DNA from: Thalassospiraceae bacterium
GTDB lineage: Bacteria > Pseudomonadota > Alphaproteobacteria > Rhodospirillales > Magnetovibrionaceae
DNA: 12,527 bases
Assembly (NCBI GenBank): GCA_030638205.1
Contig: DAOWFB010000031.1
Location: forward strand, 1-12,527
Reading direction: 5' to 3'
The notes beneath the pieces are model-generated. The model saw only the letters and a list, made by a program, of their open reading frames with translations, did not search any database and was not told the DNA's origin. Position 1 is the first letter of the stretch. The number at the start of each line of letters is the position of its first letter. Below, in pieces: positions 6,419 to 12,527 of this stretch. The position numbers and the translations under genes are program-made.

Positions 6419-6553
6419 GTGAAACGTACATACCAACCAAGCAAGCTTATTCGCAAACGCCGCCACGGGTTCCGTGCGCGCATGGCCACTGTGGGCGGAC
6501 GCCGCATACTGGCAGCGCGCCGCGCCAAGGGGCGTAAGCGCCTTTCTGCTTGA
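6419..6553 (+). CDS. rpmH: 50S ribosomal protein L34
   Basis: L34 is a small, very basic protein of the large ribosomal subunit. The reading frame from GTG 6419 encodes 44 residues starting (M)KRTYQPSKLIRKRRHGF and ending R-R-A-K-G-R-K-R-L-S-A, a nearly exact match to the universal L34 sequence over its full length. The GTG start is fixed by homology and by GGAG at 6408-6411, seven nt upstream. It is followed 19 nt later by rnpA, the usual bacterial arrangement. The gene is short and starts with GTG, so a simple ORF scan misses it. Confidence 0.98.
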   Translation: MKRTYQPSKLIRKRRHGFRARMATVGGRRILAARRAKGRKRLSA

Positions 6554-6572
6554 TAATTCGGTCCCCGGATAA

Positions 6573-6959
6573 ATGACAATCGCGCTCACGCGTATTAAGC
6601 ATCGCCCGGAATTTCTTCGGGTGGCATCGAACGGTAAAAAATGGGCCGCACCTGGCCTTGTCCTTCAAATACGGCCAAACAAAAAAATCAGCAGCGCAAG
6701 CGCTGATGGTATTTTACGCATAGGATTTACCGTTAGCCGCAAGGTAGGCAATGCAGTTGCCCGCAACAGGGCCAAACGCCGCCTACGCGCACTAACCAAT
6801 GAAATAATGCCTGCATTTGCCAAACCGGGCTTTGACTATGTACTTATCGGCAGACACTCCACAATCAAGCGCCCATTTGAAATGCTGAAACAAGATTTAA
6901 AAAATGCATTGAATAAAACTGGCACCGCCATGGCCAAAACTATAGTGGATAAGCACTAA
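6573..6959 (+). CDS. rnpA: Ribonuclease P protein component
   Basis: RnpA binds the RNase P RNA and helps it recognise and cleave the 5' leader of precursor tRNAs. The 128-residue basic product has the family layout: L-T-R-I-K-H-R-P-E-F-L-R-V near the N-terminus, G-F-T-V-S-R-K-V-G-N-A-V-A (51-63), and the RNA-binding R-N-R-A-K-R-R-L-R (64-72). The segment D-Y-V-L-I-G-R (88-94) then leads into the last helix. The ATG at 6573 has only a short GGA nearby, but it begins where homologues begin. It lies 19 nt after rpmH, and its stop codon directly abuts the yidD start, so it is co-transcribed with both. RnpA varies widely in sequence; the R-N-R motif and position make the call firm. Confidence 0.96.
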   Translation: MTIALTRIKHRPEFLRVASNGKKWAAPGLVLQIRPNKKISSASADGILRIGFTVSRKVGNAVARNRAKRRLRALTNEIMPAFAKPGFDYVLIGRHSTIKRPFEMLKQDLKNALNKTGTAMAKTIVDKH

Positions 6960-7250
6960 ATGACACCTCTTGCTCACATATTTCGCGGCCTTGTAAAGAT
7001 ATATCAATGGACCATATCGCCCATTTTGGGTTCCAGTTGTCGCTTTCACCCGACCTGCTCGCAATATGCGCTGGGCGCAATAGAAACTCATGGGGGTATC
7101 CGTGGCGGGGCACTTGCTGTAAAACGCATTTCAAAATGTCACCCATGGCACGATGGCGGTATTGACCCGGTGCCAGAAATAAATCACGGTGACGCCAAAT
7201 TAAACAAAAACAACTCGTGCTTGAAGCCCGAGCATCGGGGAAAAGGTTAA
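6960..7250 (+). CDS. yidD: Membrane protein insertion efficiency factor YidD
   Basis: YidD is a small membrane-associated protein that assists insertion of inner-membrane proteins, physically and functionally linked to YidC. The 96-residue product shows the complete signature: an amphipathic N-terminal helix, Y-Q-W-T-I-S-P, then C-R-F-H-P-T-C-S-Q-Y (Cys27, Cys33), H-G-G-x-x-G-G (44-50), R-I-S-K-C-H-P (56-62, Cys60) and G-G-I-D-P-V-P (66-72). The ATG directly follows the rnpA stop codon. The tail past residue 75 is polar and not conserved. yidC starts 8 nt after its stop. Confidence 0.95.
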   Translation: MTPLAHIFRGLVKIYQWTISPILGSSCRFHPTCSQYALGAIETHGGIRGGALAVKRISKCHPWHDGGIDPVPEINHGDAKLNKNNSCLKPEHRGKG

Positions 7251-7258
7251 CTAAAATA

Positions 7259-9013
7259 ATGGATCATGATTACCGTAACCTGATTATGGCAATAGCCCTT
7301 TCCGGACTTATCCTTCTGGGCTGGGAAGCAATGTTCCCGACCCCCGAAATGCCACTCGAAATCGCAACAACAACACAGACCTCAACCGCGCCCCAGCCAA
7401 CTAGCGGTGATATATCGGTGCCTAGCGCAACGGCACCCGGCGCGCCATCTGGTGTTGAGGTTCCGGGTGGACAAACAGCTATCGCGCCATCAGGTGTAAT
7501 CTCGGTTGACGAACTGTTGGCCCAAAGCAAACGCATAAACATTAAATCAAACGGTATTAGCGGGTCTATTTCCCTTAGCGGTGGACGCATGGATGATGTA
7601 ATTTTAAATAATTACAACGTCAAACTAAACGAAGAAGACAACAAGGTTCGTGTTTTCTCGCCTAAGGGTCAGGTTGGATCATACTTTGCCGAATACGGCT
7701 GGGTCGGCAAAGGCTTTGCCGCCGATCAATTACCCGGTGCAGATACACCGTGGCAAACAAACGATAGAACTTTAAGCGAAAACAGCCCAGTTACCCTGAC
7801 ATGGGATAATGGAAATGGTCTTAAATTTACCCGCACCATTTCTATTGATTCTGATTTCATGTTTAACGTTATCCAAACGGTAGAAAATAATTCAGGCGCA
7901 CCAATTACACTTAATCCATACGCGCTTATTTCGCGCTGGGGAACGCCGGACGTAACCGGGTTCTTTATCTTGCACGAAGGCCTGCTCGGCGTGCTTGACA
8001 GCACATTGACCGAGATCGATTACGACGATTTGGTTGACGAAGGTGCATCCGAAGCACCAACCACCGGTGGCTGGGTTGGAATAACCGATAAATACTGGCT
8101 AGCGGCACTTGTGCCCGACCAAAAAATGCCAGTAAACACCCGTTTCGTTCATCGCAACGATGCAGGCATCGATAAATACCAAACAGATTTTCTTGGTGGC
8201 TCTGTGGTTATTCAACCGGGTGGAGCCACATCCAGCGAAAGCCGTCTTTTTGCAGGGGCCAAAGAAGTAACGCTGCTTGATCGTTATACCGACAAAGAAG
8301 ATGTTACCCGTCTTGATTTGGCGGTTGATTTTGGCTGGTTTTATTTCATGACCAAGCCAATTTTTTATGCGCTTAACTTTTTTCACAGTGCGCTGGGTAA
8401 TTTTGGGCTTGGCATTTTGTTGCTAACCGTGATGATTAAGCTTGTGTTTTTCCCACTGGCTAATAAATCTTATAGAGCTATGGCCAAAATGCGTGAACTG
8501 CAGCCGGAAATAAAAATTTTGCAGGCGCGCTACAAAGAAGACAAGACGCAGCTTAACCAACAAATGATGGCGCTTTATAAAAAGAAGGGTGCGAACCCTG
8601 CGGCTGGTTGCCTGCCGATTGTTGTTCAGATACCGGTATTTTTTGCACTTTATAAAGTTTTGTTTGTAACCATAGAAATGCGTCACGCGCCATTTTATGG
8701 ATGGATACAAGATCTTTCCGCACCCGACCCAACCACACTTTTCAACCTGTTCGGATTAATACCGTGGACCCCGCCAGATTTTTTAATGATTGGCATCTGG
8801 CCTTTGGCGATGGGCATTTCAATGTTCTTGCAACAAAAGCTTAACCCACAGCCAACTGACCCAATACAGGCTAAGGTCTTTATGTTCTTGCCTATATTCT
8901 TTACTTTCCTTTTGGCACCCTTCCCTGCCGGTCTGGTTATTTATTGGGCATGGAACAACACGCTTTCCATACTCCAGCAATGGACAATCATGAAACGTAT
9001 GGGCGTTAAATAG
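7259..9013 (+). CDS. yidC: Membrane protein insertase YidC
   Basis: YidC inserts and folds inner-membrane proteins, alone or with Sec. The 584-residue product has the Gram-negative plan: an N-terminal helix (6-25), a Pro/Ser/Thr-rich linker (about 28-85), a large periplasmic beta domain (about 90-350), and the conserved insertase core from about 360 with G-N-F-G-L-G-I-L-L-L-T-V, P-L-A-N-K-S-Y, L-Q-P-E-I-K, G-C-L-P-I-V-V-Q-I-P-V-F-F-A-L-Y and F-P-A-G-L-V-I-Y-W. The groove position equivalent to E. coli Arg366 is Lys394, also positive, which I recall as usual in alphaproteobacteria. A GTG start at 7217 would lie inside yidD; the ATG at 7259 sits 8 nt past the yidD stop behind GGGGAAAAGG (7237-7246) and gives the family-type N-terminus MDHDYRN. 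It is adjacent to its partner yidD. Confidence 0.98.
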   Translation: MDHDYRNLIMAIALSGLILLGWEAMFPTPEMPLEIATTTQTSTAPQPTSGDISVPSATAPGAPSGVEVPGGQTAIAPSGVISVDELLAQSKRINIKSNGISGSISLSGGRMDDVILNNYNVKLNEEDNKVRVFSPKGQVGSYFAEYGWVGKGFAADQLPGADTPWQTNDRTLSENSPVTLTWDNGNGLKFTRTISIDSDFMFNVIQTVENNSGAPITLNPYALISRWGTPDVTGFFILHEGLLGVLDSTLTEIDYDDLVDEGASEAPTTGGWVGITDKYWLAALVPDQKMPVNTRFVHRNDAGIDKYQTDFLGGSVVIQPGGATSSESRLFAGAKEVTLLDRYTDKEDVTRLDLAVDFGWFYFMTKPIFYALNFFHSALGNFGLGILLLTVMIKLVFFPLANKSYRAMAKMRELQPEIKILQARYKEDKTQLNQQMMALYKKKGANPAAGCLPIVVQIPVFFALYKVLFVTIEMRHAPFYGWIQDLSAPDPTTLFNLFGLIPWTPPDFLMIGIWPLAMGISMFLQQKLNPQPTDPIQAKVFMFLPIFFTFLLAPFPAGLVIYWAWNNTLSILQQWTIMKRMGVK

Positions 9014-9016
9014 ATA

Positions 9017-9030
9017 AGCACGACCGTGCT
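9017..9030 (+). other. Short inverted repeat between yidC and engB
   Basis: AGCACG-AC-CGTGCT is a perfect inverted repeat in the 31-nt gap between yidC and engB; as RNA it would form a 5-bp stem with a GACC loop. No U-run follows, so it is not an intrinsic terminator. It could be an mRNA processing or attenuation element, or chance. Confidence 0.35.
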
Positions 9031-9044
9031 AATGGAAATGCTCA

Positions 9045-9722
9045 ATGAACGAGTCCAAGCCAGTGACATTAAACCCAACGGAAGAATTCAAACCGGGCGA
9101 GGTTGAATTGGGGCGCGTGCTATTTTCTGGTGAGTGTACTTTCATGCTTGGTGCTGCCGGGCTTGACCAAATACCCGAAACCGAGCTTCCAGAAATTGCT
9201 TTTGCCGGGCGTTCCAACGTTGGTAAATCATCGCTAATAAACGCGCTGACAAATCGTAATGCGCTTGCCCGCACATCACACACGCCTGGAAGAACCCAGC
9301 AAATAAACTTTTTTGATCTAGCGGGACGCATAACCATTGCCGACCTGCCGGGATATGGTTATGCGCGAGCGCCCAAAGACCAGGTTGCCAAATGGACCAG
9401 CATGGTAAATGGGTATCTAAAAGGTCGCAGGCAGCTGGTTAGGGTAATGCTGTTGATAGATGCCCGTCACGGCATCAAGGATGTTGACCGCAAGGTTATG
9501 AAAATGCTGGACGATGCTGCCGTGAGCTATCAGGTGGTTCTAACCAAGGCTGACAAAATAAAAGAAAAAGAGCGCACGCGCGTTATGGATAAAACGGCAG
9601 CCGAGCTATCCACCCATATTGCGGCCTATCCTTTTATTCATCTTTGCAGCTCGCACAAGGGTGCGGGCATTGAGGCCCTAAGGGCCGACATAGGGCGCAT
9701 CACATCCCAAGGAAGCCAATAA
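9045..9722 (+). CDS. engB: Ribosome biogenesis GTPase EngB (YihA/YsxC)
   Basis: EngB is an essential TRAFAC-class GTPase needed for late assembly of the large ribosomal subunit. The 225-residue product has all G motifs: G1 G-R-S-N-V-G-K-S at 55-62, the G2 region T-P-G-R-T-Q near 80-85, G3 D-L-P-G at 100-103 followed by the family-specific Y-G-Y-A, G4 T-K-A-D at 167-170, and G5 S-S-x-K at 202-205. A roughly 45-residue N-terminal lead, including R-V-L-F-S-G-E-C-T-F, matches alphaproteobacterial EngB. The ATG at 9045 has GGAA at 9034-9037 upstream; other nearby ATGs are out of frame. It sits between yidC and argB, as is common in alphaproteobacteria. Confidence 0.97.
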   Translation: MNESKPVTLNPTEEFKPGEVELGRVLFSGECTFMLGAAGLDQIPETELPEIAFAGRSNVGKSSLINALTNRNALARTSHTPGRTQQINFFDLAGRITIADLPGYGYARAPKDQVAKWTSMVNGYLKGRRQLVRVMLLIDARHGIKDVDRKVMKMLDDAAVSYQVVLTKADKIKEKERTRVMDKTAAELSTHIAAYPFIHLCSSHKGAGIEALRADIGRITSQGSQ

Positions 9723-9785
9723 GACAACTGATGAACATAGTTCCTAGTAGCTAATCAGGAAAAAATATTGTAATTTGCCGAAATC

Positions 9786-10706
9786 ATGAGCAAAGACAAT
9801 GAAATATCGCTTAACAAAACCCATGAAGAGTGGCTGACACAGGCAGCGACCCTGTCCGAAGCGCTGCCTTATATGCGGCGTTATGCGGGCGAAACCCTGG
9901 TCATTAAATATGGCGGTCATGCCATGGGTGATGACGCGCTGGCGAAGCTTTTTGCCCGGGACGTGGTATTGCTGCGTCAAATTGGGAGCAACCCGGTGGT
10001 GGTTCATGGCGGCGGCCCGCAAATTGGCAAGATGCTAAAAAAATTAAAAATCGAAAGCGAATTTATTCAAGGCCTAAGGGTTACCGACAAGGAAACCGTT
10101 GACGTTGTGGAAATGGTCTTGGCCGGAAGCATAAACAAACACATTGTATCGCAAATAAACGCCCAAGGTGGATTTGCCGTTGGCCTTTCGGGCAAAGACG
10201 GCAATCTTATAAAGGCCGAAAAATTACGGCGCACCATGCGCGACCCGGATTCAAATATTGAGCGCATTCTAGATCTTGGTCTGGTTGGTGAACCAAAAGA
10301 AATTACTCCGCATATTTTGGATAATTTTGAAGAATCCGACATCACCCCGGTTATCGCCCCCATTGGTTCAGGGCCAAAAGGCGAAACCCTTAACATCAAT
10401 GCCGATACCGCAGCAGGCGCAATTGCCGGTGCGGTAAATGCCAAACGCTTGCTAATGCTAACCGATGTTGTTGGTGTGTTGGATAAATCAGGCGAACTGA
10501 TACCCAAGCTAACCGCACATGATGCGCGTGAACTTATTAAAAACGGAACCATCGAGGGTGGCATGATACCCAAGGTCGAAACCTGTCTCAAAGCCATTGA
10601 TGAAGGTGTCGAAGCGGCTGTAATTATTGATGGGCGGGTACCGCACGCGCTAATACTGGAACTATTTACCGAACACGGTGCCGGCACGCTTATCGAAGCA
10701 AACTAA
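9786..10706 (+). CDS. argB: Acetylglutamate kinase, probably arginine-inhibited type
   Basis: ArgB phosphorylates N-acetyl-L-glutamate, the second step of arginine synthesis. The 306-residue product is a full amino acid kinase: Lys41 in V-I-K-Y-G-G-H, G-G-G-P-Q at 75-79, Arg98 in G-L-R-V-T-D, L-N-I-N-A-D with Asp207, and G-G-M-I-P-K with Lys263. The N-terminal helix extension (W-L-T-Q-A-A-T-L-S-E-A-L-P-Y-M) and the C-terminal E-H-G-A-G-T-L-I match the hexameric, arginine-feedback-inhibited enzymes such as that of Pseudomonas, and differ from the shorter E. coli enzyme; feedback control is inferred from this. The ATG at 9786 is the first in frame after a stop at 9771 and has no clear Shine-Dalgarno sequence. 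It is 63 nt after engB and convergent with the EAL gene. Confidence 0.98.
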   Translation: MSKDNEISLNKTHEEWLTQAATLSEALPYMRRYAGETLVIKYGGHAMGDDALAKLFARDVVLLRQIGSNPVVVHGGGPQIGKMLKKLKIESEFIQGLRVTDKETVDVVEMVLAGSINKHIVSQINAQGGFAVGLSGKDGNLIKAEKLRRTMRDPDSNIERILDLGLVGEPKEITPHILDNFEESDITPVIAPIGSGPKGETLNINADTAAGAIAGAVNAKRLLMLTDVVGVLDKSGELIPKLTAHDARELIKNGTIEGGMIPKVETCLKAIDEGVEAAVIIDGRVPHALILELFTEHGAGTLIEAN

Positions 10707-10716
10707 TACCCCCAAC

Positions 10717-12420
10717 TTAATATCCGGAGCGCGCCCTTATGCCACCGGATTTGGGGAACAAATGCTTGTACCTGCCCATATCAAACTGTTTGATATCGGC
10801 GTGCGGTTTGCCAAACAAATATCCTTGGGCATAATTAATTCCGGCCTTGCGAACAAAATCTAACCCTTCTTTGCTATCAACCATTTCAGCGATGGTTTCT
10901 ATGGAAAGATTTTTGCACAAGGTTGCCATTGATTCTAGCAATGCCTTACCGCGCCGGGCTTTTTGTGCATCCTTAACCACCGGGCCATCAATTTTTACCA
11001 CGTCAACTTCAAGGCTCATCAAATAGCCAAAGCTAGCAGCACCGGCACCAAAATCATCCAAACAAACGTGATAACGTTTTTTACGCAATGACTGAATGAA
11101 ATTATTGGCTGCTTCAAGATCTTCCATCTTGGCCGATTCTGTTATTTCAAACAAAAGCCTGCCTTCGGCCCAAGGATTTTGTTTGAGCATATTGTATAAT
11201 TGCTCAACATACTTTTGGTTAAAAACCGAGTGGCCGGAAATATTTACCGCGATGGATGATTTTGAATTGCGCGGTGTTTTGTTTAACCAATCCAAACCTT
11301 TTTGTGCCACCGCCATATCAAATTCTGAAATCATACCGGTTTCTTCGGCCATGGTAATAAGCTCAAACGGCGATACGCCGGGCTCAAACCGGGTTAGGGC
11401 TTCATAATGATGAATCTCGCCTGTTTGCACCTCAACAATGGGGTGGAACACCAGATGAAAGTTTCCTTCGGCTACGGTGGATTTGAATCTTGTTACCTTT
11501 TCAGCGGCATCTGAAACAAGGCTTGAAAGATTTTTCGAAAGAGAATGAATATCAAAGCTTTCATCGGAATCTTTAAATTTATTAATTGCATAAAGAAGCC
11601 CGTTGGCTAAATCTTCTTCGCTGATGGCATCGGCATCTGCTTCCATGGTTGCCGATTGAACTTCGACCCCTTTTCCTTCCGGGTCAAAATCTTTGGCTAC
11701 GCCAGCTAGCTGGTCTTCGAGGTTTTTTACATCAAGGTCTTGGTCGTGGACGATACCAAATTTACCATCATCCAATTGCGCCGCACTGTCGCCATCAACC
11801 GAATTGGCGCGCAGATATACACCAAGAGTTTTATTAAGATTAGCCGCCTCTTCTTCTTCGAGGCTGCCTTCCAATGCAGAAAGGGCCGGCATGTTAATCA
11901 TGGTCAGCTTGGCGTCATCACCTTTACCTTTGGCATCTTTTAATTTGCCGCCCAATACATCGGCAAACGAGTCTGCATCATAAAGATTTGTTTCGCCAAC
12001 CCGCTGGTGCCCACTGGGGGTAAGGCCCGCCGACTGGCGATGGCTTACGCGCATAGCAAGAAAATAATGCCTGCCAAAATCTTCCATAAAATATCCGGCA
12101 AATGATATGGGTAATCCAGCCGCGCCCTTGCCCTTGAACCTTAGGGCCACATCTTCGATCCGACCTTTGCGCCGGGCAACCCCAAGCAGACTTTCCATCA
12201 GGGGCTGATCATCATCGAGAATAATGTCTTTTAGGCTCATCCCCGGCATTTGGTCCGCTGGCTTGTCAACCAATCCCTTCCACGGGCCACCCGCAAAAAC
12301 CACTTTCTGGTCTTCGTCGACCTCAAGCAAAAAATCTGCCCAGCAAAAAGCAAGGGCGACAAAACGATCACGTTCAGTCTTTGCCGATTCTGCAGGTTTA
12401 ATCGCTAATGGCTCAGCCAT
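10717..12420 (-). CDS. EAL-domain protein with PAS-like and degenerate GGDEF regions; predicted c-di-GMP phosphodiesterase
   Basis: A 567-residue soluble regulator. Residues about 20-128 look like a PAS sensor (F-V-A-L-A-F to H-Y-F-L-A-M-R-V). Residues about 145-300 resemble a decayed GGDEF domain: the signature site reads Q-L-D-D-G-K-F-G-I-V (215-224), so cyclase activity is unlikely. Residues about 318-553 are an EAL domain with every catalytic position kept: Glu340 of E-A-L, Asn393 in V-N-I-S, Glu425 in F-E-I-T-E, Asp455/Asp456 in D-D-F-G-A-G, Lys476 in V-K-I-D-G, Glu512 in A-E-M-V and Gln532 in A-Q-G-Y-L-F-G-K-P. It should therefore hydrolyse c-di-GMP. No membrane segment is visible. The ATG at 12420 has GGGGAA 11 nt upstream. 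It is convergent with argB, 10 bp apart, and the leader holds an inverted repeat. Confidence 0.92.
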   Translation of the reverse strand: MAEPLAIKPAESAKTERDRFVALAFCWADFLLEVDEDQKVVFAGGPWKGLVDKPADQMPGMSLKDIILDDDQPLMESLLGVARRKGRIEDVALRFKGKGAAGLPISFAGYFMEDFGRHYFLAMRVSHRQSAGLTPSGHQRVGETNLYDADSFADVLGGKLKDAKGKGDDAKLTMINMPALSALEGSLEEEEAANLNKTLGVYLRANSVDGDSAAQLDDGKFGIVHDQDLDVKNLEDQLAGVAKDFDPEGKGVEVQSATMEADADAISEEDLANGLLYAINKFKDSDESFDIHSLSKNLSSLVSDAAEKVTRFKSTVAEGNFHLVFHPIVEVQTGEIHHYEALTRFEPGVSPFELITMAEETGMISEFDMAVAQKGLDWLNKTPRNSKSSIAVNISGHSVFNQKYVEQLYNMLKQNPWAEGRLLFEITESAKMEDLEAANNFIQSLRKKRYHVCLDDFGAGAASFGYLMSLEVDVVKIDGPVVKDAQKARRGKALLESMATLCKNLSIETIAEMVDSKEGLDFVRKAGINYAQGYLFGKPHADIKQFDMGRYKHLFPKSGGIRARSGY

Positions 12421-12527
12421 TGGTTTTATAATTCCCCATTGTTTCCCTGCATTCTGAATATGTGCAGGGTTGTTTCTTTGTTTTTTAGTACTTTAGCACA
12501 TAGATACAGGCTCAGGGCAATAGCCAC
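12421..12527. other. Region upstream of the EAL gene
   Basis: About 107 bp upstream of the EAL gene to the window edge. Apart from the inverted repeat at 12445-12469 it contains no reading frame I can support, and I do not see a convincing promoter pair on either strand. Confidence 0.4.
12445..12469. promoter_or_regulatory. Inverted repeat in the leader of the EAL gene
   Basis: CCCTGCA (12445-12451) and TGCAGGG (12463-12469) are perfect 7-bp arms around an 11-nt loop, starting 25 bp before the EAL start codon. On the plus strand the hairpin is followed by a T-rich run (12470-12487), which resembles an intrinsic terminator, but no plus-strand gene leads into it. On the minus strand it would be a 5'-leader hairpin or an operator. 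Confidence 0.5.

Noticed and set aside
10067..10687. 206-codon open frame antisense to argB
   Set aside because: Its composition (Ser/Pro/Arg-rich, low complexity) is that of a shadow of argB, which is intact and unmistakable on the other strand.
10722..10750. ATCCGG / CCGGAT inverted repeat at the argB-EAL convergent junction as a terminator
   Set aside because: Only 6-bp arms, a 17-nt loop, no T-run on either side, and it lies inside the EAL coding end.

Overview
The window looks like a stretch of alphaproteobacterial chromosome of moderate G+C (by eye roughly half). The main clue is the plus-strand order rpmH-rnpA-yidD-yidC-engB-argB with no dnaA beside rpmH. The proteins (a PanB with an ETTVGVTLDMM core, a YidC with a K-L-V-F-F-P-L-A-N-K-S-Y segment, a PAS/degenerate-GGDEF/EAL protein) also read as alphaproteobacterial, perhaps from a Rhodospirillales-like lineage. 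I infer this placement from remembered family sequences; I did no search. No rRNA, tRNA, CRISPR array, insertion sequence or prophage gene is visible.

Layout, left to right. (1) 1-1324, minus strand: a small single-TM protein resembling CcoQ/FixQ, then panB and the start of panC, which overlaps panB by 11 nt and runs off the left edge. PanB and PanC are two steps of pantothenate synthesis. (2) 1437-3194, plus strand: a lipoprotein-type gamma-glutamyltranspeptidase. Its last codons are repeated in frame just past its stop. (3) 3243-6242, minus strand: an apparent three-gene operon read TVP38/DedA-like membrane protein, then a CxxxxC FAD oxidoreductase (14-nt overlap), then trans-aconitate methyltransferase (35-nt gap). 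(4) 6243-6418: a divergent control region with plausible sigma70-type promoters on both strands, each overlapped by a short inverted repeat. (5) 6419-10706, plus strand: the core cluster rpmH (ribosomal protein L34, too short for most ORF callers), rnpA (RNase P protein), yidD and yidC (membrane protein insertion), engB (ribosome-assembly GTPase), argB (N-acetylglutamate kinase). (6) 10717-12420, minus strand: a c-di-GMP phosphodiesterase candidate, convergent with argB and only 10 bp away, with a hairpin in its leader.

Most of the window is ordinary housekeeping sequence and I see no convincing new defence or mobile system. The items most worth a second look are the in-frame duplication at the 3' end of ggt with only synonymous differences, the TVP38-oxidoreductase-Tam operon whose oxidoreductase has Tyr where lipoamide dehydrogenases have the catalytic His, the orphan CcoQ-like gene, and the palindrome-bearing divergent promoter region.
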